In this document: one piece after another, positions 16,451 to 24,546 of the stretch
How positions within the stretch are numbered: the first letter of the stretch is position 1
Layout of the letters: each line of letters opens with the position of its first letter
From: Chryseobacterium sp. IHB B 17019
Lineage (GTDB): Bacteria > Bacteroidota > Bacteroidia > Flavobacteriales > Weeksellaceae
Reading direction: 5' to 3'
Assembly: GCF_001456155.1 (NCBI RefSeq)
Contig: NZ_CP013293.1
Location: 1,364,001 to 1,428,000 of the forward strand
DNA length: 64,000 nt
Made by a program: the position numbers and the translations under genes
The notes under the pieces: model-generated
Seen by the model: the letters and a program-made list of their open reading frames with translations, nothing else
Database searches by the model: none
What the model was told of the DNA's origin: nothing

Positions 16451-17101
16451 TTAAATTTTTAATAATTCAATTGTTCTTTCAGGGCTTTCTGCTGAGAAAA
16501 CAGCATTCCCGGCTACTAAAACATCAGCTCCGGCCTCGAAAAGTTTGGCTGCATTATCCAGATTTACTCCTCCGTCTATTTCGATAAGCGCGGTAGAATT
16601 ATTGCTTAAAATTAAATCTTTTGTCTCTGCAATTTTCTTGTAAGTATTCTCAATGAATTTTTGTCCTCCAAATCCCGGATTTACACTCATTAACAACACC
16701 AAATCCACATCAGCAATAATATCTTCCAACATCAAAACCGGAGTGGAAGGATTGAGAACAACACCCGCTTTCGCGCCCAGACTCTGGATATGGTGAATCG
16801 TTCTGTGAAGGTGAGTACAAGCTTCATAATGTACAGAAACCAAGTCTGCTCCGTGATTAATAAATTCTTCAACATATTTTTCAGGCTCAACAATCATCAA
16901 ATGTACATCCACAAATTTTTTGGCATGCTGCTGGATTGTTTTCATCACCGGAAAACCGAACGAAATGTTGGGTACAAACCTGCCGTCCATCACGTCGATG
17001 TGGAACCAGTCTGCCTGCGAATTGTTCAGCATTTCAATGTCTCTTTGCAGATTCCCGAAGTCTGCAGATAAAAGGGAAGGAGCAATAAGCTTCGTTTTCA
17101 T
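16451..17101 (-). CDS. rpe: Ribulose-phosphate 3-epimerase
   Basis: Rpe, 216 residues, interconverts ribulose 5-phosphate and xylulose 5-phosphate in the pentose phosphate pathway. The TIM-barrel motifs are intact: IAPSLLSADFGNL at the start, FHIDVMDGRFVPNISFG with His34 and Asp36, VHLMIVEPEKYV, LVLLMSVNPGFGGQKFI and IEIDGGVNLDNA with the second catalytic Asp, then the phosphate-binding VAGNAVF. Full length. The following minus-strand M42 gene is separated by a palindromic repeat, so the two are probably independent. Confidence 0.96.
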   Translation of the reverse strand: MKTKLIAPSLLSADFGNLQRDIEMLNNSQADWFHIDVMDGRFVPNISFGFPVMKTIQQHAKKFVDVHLMIVEPEKYVEEFINHGADLVSVHYEACTHLHRTIHHIQSLGAKAGVVLNPSTPVLMLEDIIADVDLVLLMSVNPGFGGQKFIENTYKKIAETKDLILSNNSTALIEIDGGVNLDNAAKLFEAGADVLVAGNAVFSAESPERTIELLKI

Positions 17102-17105
17102 TTTT

Positions 17106-17204
17106 ACTTTTTATAAGATTTAAGATAAGAGATATCAGATTTCAGACTTAAAATTTGATGCAAATTATTAAGTCTTATATCTGGTGTCTGACATCTCGTA
17201 TCTT
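17106..17204. repeat. Intergenic imperfect palindrome
   Basis: The left arm reads AAGATAAGAGATATCAGATT and the right arm contains TCTGACATCTCGTATCTT; they are complementary with small gaps. It fills the gap between rpe and the M42 gene and is made of the same short word types (AGAT, ATCTC, TAAGTC) as the other intergenic palindromes. Confidence 0.5.
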
Positions 17205-18278
17205 TTAATGATATTTCAATTTCATTTCCGGCTGGATTCTAAGAACGGTTTCGTAGATGAGCTTAATCACGTTGCCTACGTCTTCTTTGGAAACCATTTC
17301 TACCGTTGTATGCATGTAGCGCAAAGGTAGGGAAATTAATGCACTTGGAACACCTCCGTTTGAGTGTGCGAAAGCGTCTGTATCCGTTCCTGTTGCACGG
17401 CTAGCTGCTGCTCTTTGGAACGGAATTTTTTTGGCTTTTGCAGTGTCAATAATCAATTCTCTGATTGTGTGGTGAACACTCGGTGCGAAGAAAACCACTG
17501 GCCCGGCTCCGCATTTCTGATCGCCTTCTTTTTTCTTTTCGATCATTGGCGTTGTGGTGTCGTGGGTAACATCTGTTACGATAGCAATATTAGGCTTGAT
17601 CGTATCTGCAATCATATCAGCACCATACAATCCAACTTCTTCCTGGACAGAATTTGTAATATAGAGACCAAACGGGATCATTTTTTTGTTTTCCTTTAAA
17701 AGTCTTGCTACTTCTGCAATCATAAAGCCTCCGATTCGGTTGTCTAGAGCACGGCAAACGAAATAACGGTCATTCATTTCAAAAAATTCATCGGGATAAG
17801 TAATCATGCAGCCAACAAAAATTCCCATGTCTTCAACTTCTTTTTTGGTGGTTGCCCCGCAGTCGATAAAAATGTTTTCGATTTTTGGGGTTGGTTCATT
17901 CTGATTGCTTCTTGTGTGAATTGCAGGCCATCCGAAAACACCTTTAACAATTCCTTTTTCACCATGAATGTGCACAACTTTTGAAGGTGCAATGGTCTGA
18001 TCTGAGCCTCCGTTTCGGATAACGTAGATCAATCCTTCGTCTGTAATATAATTTACATACCATGAGATTTCATCAGCATGAGCTTCAATTACTACTTTAA
18101 ATTCCGCCTCGGGATTGATTATACCATAGCAAGTTCCGTAATGATCTACTTCTACCTTGTCTACGTATGGCTTAATATAGTCCATCCAAACTTTTTGCCC
18201 TTCATGTTCGTAACCTGTTGGTGATGAAGTATTTAAATATTTTTCTAAAAATTTCAAAGATTTCTTTTCAAATTTCAT
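17205..18278 (-). CDS. M42 family metallo-aminopeptidase
   Basis: A 357-residue cytoplasmic aminopeptidase of the M42 (tetrahedral TET/FrvX) family, sometimes labelled endoglucanase by old annotation. It has the two-metal site: His67 and Asp69 in IEAHADEISW, Asp179 in CRALDNRIGG, the Glu213-Glu214 pair in NSVQEEVGLYGA, Asp236 in VTDVTHD, and a His near residue 325 in RYMHTTVEMV. There is no signal peptide. M42 enzymes form dodecamers that trim short peptides. No partner gene is linked. Confidence 0.92.
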   Translation of the reverse strand: MKFEKKSLKFLEKYLNTSSPTGYEHEGQKVWMDYIKPYVDKVEVDHYGTCYGIINPEAEFKVVIEAHADEISWYVNYITDEGLIYVIRNGGSDQTIAPSKVVHIHGEKGIVKGVFGWPAIHTRSNQNEPTPKIENIFIDCGATTKKEVEDMGIFVGCMITYPDEFFEMNDRYFVCRALDNRIGGFMIAEVARLLKENKKMIPFGLYITNSVQEEVGLYGADMIADTIKPNIAIVTDVTHDTTTPMIEKKKEGDQKCGAGPVVFFAPSVHHTIRELIIDTAKAKKIPFQRAAASRATGTDTDAFAHSNGGVPSALISLPLRYMHTTVEMVSKEDVGNVIKLIYETVLRIQPEMKLKYH

Positions 18279-18329
18279 AAAAAGGAATGATTTTTGCGTT
18301 TAATTTTTGTTCTAATACGCGTAAAAATA

Positions 18330-19034
18330 ATGAATTTTAGTAAGATTATTTGTCTTTTTCTTCTCTTTTTTGGGATCACTGCCTTTGGTCAAAAGGATTC
18401 TGTATTTGCAAGACCCTTGAGCCAATATCCGCCGGAATTACTGAAAACGGATGAATTTGGTAAAAAATATTACTATGACGAAAGGCAAAAGATGAAGGTA
18501 TATGAGATCAACGGTGAAACTGTAATTGTTATGGATGAGTTGATTTTAGTGAATAAACCGAGATTTAATAACCAACTGGACAGAAACTATTATTTTTTCC
18601 TTAATAAAAAGCTATACAGAGTCTATCCTTTGTTTTTGACCGCCCTTCAACAGTACAGGGATATTCAGAAGGAAATGACAGATCTTGACAGTAAAGCAAA
18701 AAGAAAATATATAAAGGACAGACAAAATATATTGGCAGATCAGTATGAAAAACAACTCAGGGATCTTACCACTACTGAAGGCCAGGTCTTTGCAAAGCTG
18801 ATGAACAGGGCAACCGGTAAGAATGTATATGAAATTATCAAAGAATTAAGAGGAGGATGGAGTGCTTTCTGGTGGAATGTAAAAGGAAAAATGGCGGATA
18901 TCGACCTTAAAGACAAATACGACCCGCATAAAAACAGGACTGATGAATACCTGGAATCTCTGCTTCAGTCTAATTGGAATTCCGGATATCTGCAGCCTTA
19001 TCCCGGCGCCAGTGATTTTAGAGTGACCAAATAA
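18330..19034 (+). CDS. Secreted DUF4294 protein
   Basis: A 234-residue exported protein starting at ATG 18330 (MNFSKIICLFLLFFGITAFG); an upstream TTG at 18294 is less likely because the signal peptide begins at this ATG. The mature protein matches DUF4294: DEFGKKYYYDERQKMKVYEI, IVMDELILVNKPRFNNQLD, then helical stretches rich in Lys and Asp, and IKELRGGWSAFWWNVKGKMA. The family is a conserved flavobacterial periplasmic protein of unknown role. It is divergent from the M42 gene; a terminator follows at once. Confidence 0.8.
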   Translation: MNFSKIICLFLLFFGITAFGQKDSVFARPLSQYPPELLKTDEFGKKYYYDERQKMKVYEINGETVIVMDELILVNKPRFNNQLDRNYYFFLNKKLYRVYPLFLTALQQYRDIQKEMTDLDSKAKRKYIKDRQNILADQYEKQLRDLTTTEGQVFAKLMNRATGKNVYEIIKELRGGWSAFWWNVKGKMADIDLKDKYDPHKNRTDEYLESLLQSNWNSGYLQPYPGASDFRVTK

Positions 19035-19046
19035 TATTTATATATC

Positions 19047-19079
19047 AAAAATTCCTGTAAAGCTTTTACAGGAATTTTT
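19047..19079. terminator. Bidirectional terminator, DUF4294 gene / NUDIX gene
   Basis: AAAAATTCCTGTAAA pairs with TTTACAGGAATTTTT around a GC loop. The stem overlaps the last codons of the minus-strand NUDIX gene at 19066 and can serve both convergent genes. Confidence 0.85.
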
Positions 19080-19482
19080 CTTTCAGTTTATCGAAAACAA
19101 TTTTATCTATGGGTAAAGTAAACGGGTTATCAGGTCTGTCGATATCAATCCATTCTGTTTTTTCGATGCAGGGATCTAAAATCAAAAAGTCTTCCTCATT
19201 TAGAATATTTACCATATAATATATAGTAAGCAGCTGTTCATTTTCCCTGAAACGCGAAACCAGGAAATTTTCCTGCGTATAAAGATGCTCCACCACTTCA
19301 ATTTTTACATTCAGCTCTTCATCGAATTCACGATGCAAACATTCTATTAATCCTTCACCATATTCCAGCCCGCCACCCGGAAATTTCATTAAAGGTTCGC
19401 CAACATATTCTTCATATAAAGTAAGTACTTTTTTATCCTTTACCGCACAGGCATACACTCTAACGTTGATCTTATCTATCAT
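19066..19482 (-). CDS. NUDIX hydrolase
   Basis: A 138-residue Nudix enzyme that cleaves a nucleoside diphosphate linked to another group. The Nudix box reads GGLEYGEGLIECLHREFDEE, matching G-x5-E-x7-RE-x2-EE; the last glycine of the box is replaced by Asn. The rest is the compact alpha-beta-alpha Nudix fold with no added domain. The substrate cannot be predicted. It is not clearly linked to neighbours. Confidence 0.85.
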   Translation of the reverse strand: MIDKINVRVYACAVKDKKVLTLYEEYVGEPLMKFPGGGLEYGEGLIECLHREFDEELNVKIEVVEHLYTQENFLVSRFRENEQLLTIYYMVNILNEEDFLILDPCIEKTEWIDIDRPDNPFTLPIDKIVFDKLKEKFL

Positions 19483-19527
19483 ATTTAATAATTTGTAAAG
19501 CTAAAGTAAGAATATTTTGTGAAAATT

Positions 19528-19618
19528 GCAGGGAGATTGAAGCTGGATGCCGGAGGTTTACTACTATATGTTTTACGGTCATGCAAAACTTCCAGCTTCA
19601 AACTCCCTGACTTCCATC
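19528..19618. repeat. Intergenic imperfect palindrome
   Basis: GGGAGATTGAAGCTGGATG and the right-hand CTTCCAGCTTCAAACTCCC are complementary with small mismatches. A further TTTTACGG hairpin loop lies between. It separates the NUDIX gene and mnmD, both on the minus strand, and belongs to the same type of element as at 17106 and 42759. Confidence 0.5.
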
Positions 19619-20293
19619 CTATAATTTCACAGCATTAATCATCTCTCTTTTCCCAGGAGGACCTTGTTTCTTTTCCACTTTAAAATCAAGTTCCTGCAGG
19701 ATCCTTCTTACGCTACCTTTTGATGAATAAGTAGTTAATAAACCGTTGACTGCCATTTTATCAGATACAAGTTCAAACAGGGGTTTTTCCCAAAGATCCG
19801 GCTGTACTCTGGCTCCGAAACAGTCAAAATAAACAAGATTGATTTTTGATAAATTAATGTTTTTCAGGTCAAAGAAGTCGCATTGTATCTTTTTTAGATT
19901 AAATCCATTAATAATTTCAACCGATTTCTCCCAATCTGCTTGATGAATTTTTTGATAAATATTTTTGAATTCTACGTTATCGAAAAGCTCAAAATATGCC
20001 AAATCACTAATTTCGGATTCATTTATGGGATATTTTTCAAGGGTAAAATAATTAATAACATGATTTTTGTCAGTTTTTAAATATTCATTAATTGTTACCA
20101 AAACATTCAAACCTGTTCCAAAACCGAGTTCTAAAATATTAATTTCGTAATCATTTATCAAATTTAATCCATTTTTGATAAACACATGTTCTGCTTCTTG
20201 AAGTGCGCCATGGTGAGAATGATAGTTTTCATTTAATTCGTTGATAAACAATGTTTTACTACCGTCGTTTGTGGTTTTAATTTCTCTTTTCAA
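19619..20293 (-). CDS. mnmD: tRNA mnm5s2U34 methyltransferase MnmD
   Basis: A 224-residue SAM-dependent methyltransferase matching free-standing MnmD, which completes the 5-methylaminomethyl-2-thiouridine at tRNA wobble position 34. The start KTTNDGSKTLFINELNENYH and HSHHGALQEAEHVFIKNG are MnmD signatures. The SAM-binding motif ILELGFGTGLNVL and the motif YFDCFGARVQPDLW follow, then GLLTTYSSKGSVRRILQE. In E. coli this is the N-terminal half of MnmC; here the oxidase half is absent, as in most Bacteroidota. Confidence 0.92.
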   Translation of the reverse strand: MKREIKTTNDGSKTLFINELNENYHSHHGALQEAEHVFIKNGLNLINDYEINILELGFGTGLNVLVTINEYLKTDKNHVINYFTLEKYPINESEISDLAYFELFDNVEFKNIYQKIHQADWEKSVEIINGFNLKKIQCDFFDLKNINLSKINLVYFDCFGARVQPDLWEKPLFELVSDKMAVNGLLTTYSSKGSVRRILQELDFKVEKKQGPPGKREMINAVKL

Positions 20294-20344
20294 GCTATTT
20301 TTTCACAAATTTACTCCAAAATTTTTATATTTAGAAAATTATGT

Positions 20345-20352
20345 TAAATTTG
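20345..20352 (+). promoter_or_regulatory. -7 promoter box for ilvE
   Basis: TAAATTTG matches TAnnTTTG and lies 26 bases before the ATG at 20378. Confidence 0.45.
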
Positions 20353-20377
20353 TAGAACATCATAAATAATTTTAGAA

Positions 20378-21448
20378 ATGATAATTCAAAAAACTGAAAA
20401 CTCCCGAATTTCTACATTCGACCCTAACAATTTTTCATTTGGAAATACTTTTATTGATCACATGATAATATGCGAGTATGAAAATGGAAAATGGGGTGAT
20501 GTAAAATTAGTTCCATACGGTCCTTTGATGTTTACTCCAGCTATGATGGGCGTAAATTACGGACAAGCTTGTTTTGAAGGTATGAAAGCCTATAAAGACA
20601 AAGACGGACAGGTTTTCCTTTTCAGGCCCGAAAAGAATTTTGAACGTATCAACAAGTCGGCAAAGCGTCTTGCAATGCCTGAAGTAACTGAGGAAATGTT
20701 TTTAGAAGGATTGAAAGCATTAGTTGACATCGATAGAGACTGGATTCCTCAGGGGGAAGGTATGTCTTTGTATATCAGACCATTGATTTTCGCTACAGAA
20801 GAAGCTTTGAAAGCGAGAGTTGCCAATAAATATATGTTTGCAATCGTTGCAACACCTGCAAAAATGTATTATACAGAGCCTGTTTCTGTGAAAATTTCAG
20901 ATCATTATTCAAGAGCTGCAAGTGGTGGAGTAGGTTCTGCTAAAGCTGCCGGAAACTATGCTGCATCTTTCTATCCAACGCAATTGGCGATCGAAGAAGG
21001 ATATGAGCAAATCATCTGGACAGACGATGCAACGCATGAATATTTCGAGGAAAGTGGAACAATGAATGTATTTGTAAGAATCAACGATACGATTTATACT
21101 CCGCCAACCTCAGAAAAAATCCTGGACGGTGTTACAAGAGACAGCTTCATCCAACTGGCAAAAAGAAGAGGAATTGAAGTAAAAGTAGAGCCTATTAAAG
21201 TAAAAGATGTTGTAGAAGCTCAAAGAAACGGAACTTTGAAAGAAGTTTGGGGCGTTGGAACAGCAGTTGTTACTACAGTTTTCCAAGCTTTAGGATATAA
21301 CGGTGAGAAATTGGAATTACCAAGACTTTCCGATGAAGAAAGCTATGCAGTTACTTTAAAAAACGACTTAGTTGATTTGCAGACCAACCTTTCAGAAGAT
21401 CCTTTCGGATGGAGAGTATTGGTTGATCATGTTATGGAAACGGTTTAA
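20378..21448 (+). CDS. ilvE: Branched-chain amino acid aminotransferase
   Basis: IlvE, 356 residues, a class IV PLP transaminase for the last step of Leu, Ile and Val synthesis. It has the large-type form: FEGMKAYKDKDGQVFLFRPE, the PLP lysine Lys189 in GSAKAAGNYAAS, EGYEQIIWTD, EESGTMNVFVRI and TPPTSEKILDGVTRDS. EVWGVGTAVVTTVF supplies the closing loop. Full length. It is monocistronic with its own promoter box and terminator. Confidence 0.95.
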   Translation: MIIQKTENSRISTFDPNNFSFGNTFIDHMIICEYENGKWGDVKLVPYGPLMFTPAMMGVNYGQACFEGMKAYKDKDGQVFLFRPEKNFERINKSAKRLAMPEVTEEMFLEGLKALVDIDRDWIPQGEGMSLYIRPLIFATEEALKARVANKYMFAIVATPAKMYYTEPVSVKISDHYSRAASGGVGSAKAAGNYAASFYPTQLAIEEGYEQIIWTDDATHEYFEESGTMNVFVRINDTIYTPPTSEKILDGVTRDSFIQLAKRRGIEVKVEPIKVKDVVEAQRNGTLKEVWGVGTAVVTTVFQALGYNGEKLELPRLSDEESYAVTLKNDLVDLQTNLSEDPFGWRVLVDHVMETV

Positions 21449-21471
21449 TTTTAAACTTTAAAAATTAATAT

Positions 21472-21499
21472 AAAGTCGGGTATTTCCCGGCTTTTTTTG
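21472..21499 (+). terminator. Terminator after ilvE
   Basis: AAAGTCGGG pairs with CCCGGCTTT (one G-T pair) over a TATTT loop, followed by a T-run. Confidence 0.85.
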
Positions 21500-21519
21500 T
21501 TTTAAAACCGATTTGCTTA

Positions 21520-21625
21520 CGACTGTCATCCTGAGCGCGAAGCAGTCGAAGGGATCTAAATATAGAATTAGAAGTTAATAGGGAAGAATTCAGGCCTAGG
21601 TGCTTTCAGCATGACAACAGAATGA
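21520..21625. repeat. GTCATCCTGAG-type palindromic repeat
   Basis: It begins TGTCATCCTGAGCGCGAAGC, continues AGTCGAAGGGATCT, and ends TTTCAGCATGACA, whose last bases complement the start. The related element at 61940-62035 has GTCATTCTGA at one end and CAGAATGACA at the other. Elements of this kind are scattered in intergenic DNA of many Bacteroidota. No coding function. Confidence 0.6.
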
Positions 21626-21639
21626 TCAACTTTGAATAA

Positions 21640-21830
21640 AAACGACTGCCAGTGATTGGTAGCTGAGGCTCTCGAAGCTACCACTCCTATAACCTAGCCC
21701 CGATTGCAGCGATTGTTTGAGCTCATTTTTTGGTTTTTGGGTTGCGGCGGCGAAGCCGCCGCAACCCAAAAACCAAAAAATAGCGAGTGCGGAAAGCGGG
21801 AAATAGCTTCTCAAAAACGATAAATCCAAT
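21640..21830. repeat. GC-richer repeat carrying a perfect 27-bp hairpin
   Basis: The core at 21725-21781 is a perfect inverted repeat: 27 bp of stem, a GAA loop, and a GC-rich middle GCGGCGGC pairing with GCCGCCGC, flanked by A/T runs. Outside it, TAGCCCCGATTGCAGC on the left and GCGGAAAGCGGGAAATAGC on the right are partly complementary. Its base composition differs from the surroundings. It looks like a mobile or REP-type element without its own protein. Confidence 0.65.
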
Positions 21831-21993
21831 TCAGTGGAGTCAAGAAGTCTAAAATAAAAGTTGATTAGACTGAATTTAAAATCATAATAATTTGAAGATC
21901 AAATTTATTTTCAACAAATTATTAAAACTTTATTTCAATAAGTTCGTCAAGTTTTGTAATTGATTCCTGAAATGTGTATTTTCGCAAAAGTTT

Positions 21994-22503
21994 ATGAAAA
22001 AAATACTCTTCATATCGGTATTAGGTTTATTGAGCTGTAGCAAAAATGCACAGACTCATCCCCCTGTTGGCGGCGTTTTGAACCAGAAAGATCTTGATAT
22101 TTCGAAAAACAGGATGAAAAACCTTAATGCTCAGGAAAGAATGCAGATTCAGGAATGGATCAATAGTCAACCTGTGAAATTTTATCCTACCCAGCTCAAT
22201 TATTGGGTAAGCACGCAGGGTTTCGACCAAAGACAAAGGAGACAGGACAACTCCCTGATTTCCTATTCTTACGATCTATACGACTTCGATCAGACGAAAA
22301 TATATGATCAGCCTATACAAAGAAGAGACGCTAAATTCGGGCACTTTGAGGAATTGAAAGCTGTAGAAGATGCTTTGCGTTTTATACATGATGGTGAGGA
22401 AGTTACGCTTTTAGTTCCATCTTCTCTTGCGTACGGGACTTATGGCGATGAGAAGAAAATAGATAACGATATTCCACTAATCATAAAATTAAAAGCATTA
22501 TAA
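21994..22503 (+). CDS. FKBP-type lipoprotein isomerase, GldI-like
   Basis: A 169-residue lipoprotein with the lipobox ending LLSC at Cys15. The C-terminal part is a short FKBP domain (DLYDFDQTKIYDQPIQRRDA, ALRFIHDGEEVTLLVPSSLA, then YG). Size and layout match GldI, a peptidyl-prolyl isomerase needed for gliding and type IX secretion in Flavobacterium. Several FKBP active-site aromatics are not clear. It is followed after three bases by a second prolyl isomerase, so the two form an operon. Confidence 0.8.
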   Translation: MKKILFISVLGLLSCSKNAQTHPPVGGVLNQKDLDISKNRMKNLNAQERMQIQEWINSQPVKFYPTQLNYWVSTQGFDQRQRRQDNSLISYSYDLYDFDQTKIYDQPIQRRDAKFGHFEELKAVEDALRFIHDGEEVTLLVPSSLAYGTYGDEKKIDNDIPLIIKLKAL

Positions 22504-22506
22504 TCA

Positions 22507-23622
22507 ATGAAATTGTTTAACAAAAATATAATTCTGGCGGCGGCAAGCATTTCGCTGATGAGTTGTACACCAATTTATAAAAAAATGAACGTAGACAAAG
22601 AAACTTATGAAGGTCTTAATGACGGACTTTATGCAAATCTTCAAACAACAAAAGGTAACCTTATCGTACAGTTTGAGGATAAAAAAGCACCTGTAACTGT
22701 AGCTAATTTTATTGGTCTTGCAGAAGGAAAAATCGACAACAAAGCTAAGGCAAAAGGAGTTCCTTTCTATGATGGAACGATTTTCCACAGAGTAATCAAG
22801 GATTTCATGATCCAGGGAGGTGATCCTCAGGGAACGGGAATGGGAGATCCGGGATATAAATTCGAGGACGAAAAAAATGACCTTAAGCATACAGGAAAGG
22901 GAATCCTTTCTATGGCTAATTCCGGCCCGAACTCAAATGGTTCTCAGTTCTTTATCACAGAAGTTGCTACTCCATGGTTAGACGGAAAACACACGATTTT
23001 CGGAAAAGTGGTAAAAGGTAATGATGTAATCGACGCTATCGCAAACGTAGAAAAAGGAGCTCAAGACAAACCTAAAACTGACATTGTTTTAGAAAAAGTT
23101 TCTATTTTCAGCAAAGGTGATGAATATAAAAACTATGATGCTGCAAAAACTTTCACGGAAGGAAAAGCTAAAATTGCAGAAAATAATAAAGCTTATTTAG
23201 CTAAGGAAGAAGCTGATAAGAAGAAAAAAGAAGAAGAGTTTAAAGCAAACCAGCAGAAAATGGTTGAAAACCTAAAGGCTGGAATGCAAAAAACAGAATC
23301 CGGACTTTACTATAAAATTACAAAAACTTCCACAGGAAAAGCTCCAAAAGCTGGCGACAACGTTTCTGTACATTACGCAGGAAAACTAGTAGATGGAACC
23401 GAGTTTGATTCTTCATTCAAAAGAAATGAGCCTATCGACATTCCTATCGGAATGGGAAGAGTAATCAAAGGTTGGGACGAAGGGATCCTTTTGTTAAAAG
23501 AAGGTGAAACTGCCACTTTATTGATTCCACCGGCAATGGGCTATGGAGAAAGAGGTGCAGGAGGTGTAATTCCGCCAAATGCATGGTTGATTTTTGATGT
23601 TGAGCTTGTGAAAGTACAATAA
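22507..23622 (+). CDS. Cyclophilin-FKBP fusion lipoprotein isomerase
   Basis: A 371-residue lipoprotein (lipobox LMSC, Cys20) that joins two unrelated prolyl isomerase folds. Residues about 40-190 are cyclophilin: FYDGTIFHRVIKDFMIQGGD, GKGILSMANSGPNSNGSQFF, WLDGKHTIFGKVVKG. A Lys/Glu-rich coiled linker follows at about 205-260. Residues 268-371 are FKBP: ESGLYYKITKTSTGKAPKAG, VSVHYAGKLVDGTEFDSSF, AMGYGERGAGGVIPPNAWLI. It is expected to help fold exported proteins in the periplasm. It is cotranscribed with the GldI-like gene. Confidence 0.92.
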   Translation: MKLFNKNIILAAASISLMSCTPIYKKMNVDKETYEGLNDGLYANLQTTKGNLIVQFEDKKAPVTVANFIGLAEGKIDNKAKAKGVPFYDGTIFHRVIKDFMIQGGDPQGTGMGDPGYKFEDEKNDLKHTGKGILSMANSGPNSNGSQFFITEVATPWLDGKHTIFGKVVKGNDVIDAIANVEKGAQDKPKTDIVLEKVSIFSKGDEYKNYDAAKTFTEGKAKIAENNKAYLAKEEADKKKKEEEFKANQQKMVENLKAGMQKTESGLYYKITKTSTGKAPKAGDNVSVHYAGKLVDGTEFDSSFKRNEPIDIPIGMGRVIKGWDEGILLLKEGETATLLIPPAMGYGERGAGGVIPPNAWLIFDVELVKVQ

Positions 23623-23645
23623 ATTGAAATCTTAAAATATTATTG

Positions 23646-23673
23646 AAAGCTGTCCGAAAGGATGGCTTTTATT
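23646..23673 (+). terminator. Terminator after the isomerase operon
   Basis: AAAGCTGTCC and GGATGGCTTT pair with two wobble pairs over a GAAA loop, followed by T. An almost identical copy is at 24288. Confidence 0.7.
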
Positions 23674-23692
23674 CATCTATAACCAAATTGTA

Positions 23693-24268
23693 ATGAAAAT
23701 CAAATCACTAATATTCTTATTTGCGCTATTGTCAGTCATATCTTTTGCCCAGACAAAAGTAAATCCTGATGACTCAGCAATAAAAAAATCATTTACCTAT
23801 TTTGTAAACAGCATTAAAGCGAAAAAAATAGACCAGGCCGTAAGCTGCATTTACCCTAAATTCTTTACCGTAATACCGAAAGACCAAATGACCCAGATTT
23901 TGAACATGACCTACAATAATCCGTTTATGAACGTCGAAATACAAGGTCTACAGTTCGGAAATATTGAAAAGCCTGAAGTATTCAGCGGTGAATATTTTTC
24001 TATTGCTAATTACTTTTTAAAGCTGAAATGCAATGTCAGTTCAATGAATGATGACATGAAAAAGAAAGTCAGCAGTGCTTTAATGAGTAAATATGGTAAA
24101 AATAATGTTACATATTTAGCAAATGAAGGTTCATATCTCATCAATGCCAATATGAAAACCTGCGCTATTTCTAAAGACAAAAAATATTGGAAATTTGTAA
24201 TTCTTGAAAAGGAGCATAAGGCTCAACTGAAAAAAGTACTACCACAAAAAATTCTTGATAAAATTTAG
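23693..24268 (+). CDS. Secreted hypothetical protein
   Basis: A 191-residue exported protein with a signal peptide (residues 1-19, ending SFAQ). The mature part is Lys-rich alpha-beta, KKSFTYFVNSIKAKKIDQAV, IYPKFFTVIPKDQMTQILNM, and ends in charged residues. It resembles small secreted NTF2/DUF3887-like flavobacterial proteins, as does the protein at 35621. No catalytic motif is visible. It is a single gene between two near-identical terminators. Confidence 0.65.
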   Translation: MKIKSLIFLFALLSVISFAQTKVNPDDSAIKKSFTYFVNSIKAKKIDQAVSCIYPKFFTVIPKDQMTQILNMTYNNPFMNVEIQGLQFGNIEKPEVFSGEYFSIANYFLKLKCNVSSMNDDMKKKVSSALMSKYGKNNVTYLANEGSYLINANMKTCAISKDKKYWKFVILEKEHKAQLKKVLPQKILDKI

Positions 24269-24287
24269 AAGTTTGTTTTGATATTTT

Positions 24288-24315
24288 AAAGCTGTCCGAG
24301 AGGATGGCTTTTTTT
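24288..24315 (+). terminator. Terminator, near-copy of 23646
   Basis: AAAGCTGTCC, GAGA loop and GGATGGCTTT followed by a T-run. It differs from 23646-23673 in one loop base. Confidence 0.8.
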
Positions 24316-24504
24316 AATAACAATTTTATCAATCAAATAAAACCATAGTTAAATACTTAACATTTATTTTTTTAAACATCTTTCCAAGTGAATTATTTCA
24401 AATAGTTATTTCCATAAATCATTTTCTAATTTTTATAGTAAAATTATCATATTAATATTAATTTTGATATATTTTGTTTGTAATATGTTAAAATTGGCTT
24501 TTTA

Positions 24505-24535
24505 TTTGCTTATTATGTAAAATATCTTACCTTTG
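24505..24535 (+). promoter_or_regulatory. Complete Bacteroidota promoter of the second surface protein gene
   Basis: TTTG at 24505-24508, a 19-base spacer, then TACCTTTG at 24528-24535. This is the best match to TTTG-N19-TAnnTTTG in the window. The ATG follows 12 bases after the -7 box, predicting a very short 5' leader. Confidence 0.65.
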
Positions 24536-24546
24536 GGAAAAAAACT

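Larger units (their letters stand above)
21449..21993. other. Repeat-rich intergenic region
   Basis: This 545-base gap holds the ilvE terminator, a GTCATCCTGAG-type palindrome, a hairpin-bearing repeat and the promoter of the gldI-like gene. The only long open frame (67 codons, minus strand, 21626-21829) is an artefact of the repeat. Confidence 0.7.

Noticed and set aside
21626..21829. 67-codon minus-strand frame in the repeat block
   Set aside because: It is created by the hairpin repeat and lacks a start signal or family resemblance.
22504..22890. 128-codon minus-strand frame opposite the cyclophilin-FKBP gene
   Set aside because: The plus strand encodes an unmistakable isomerase across the same bases.
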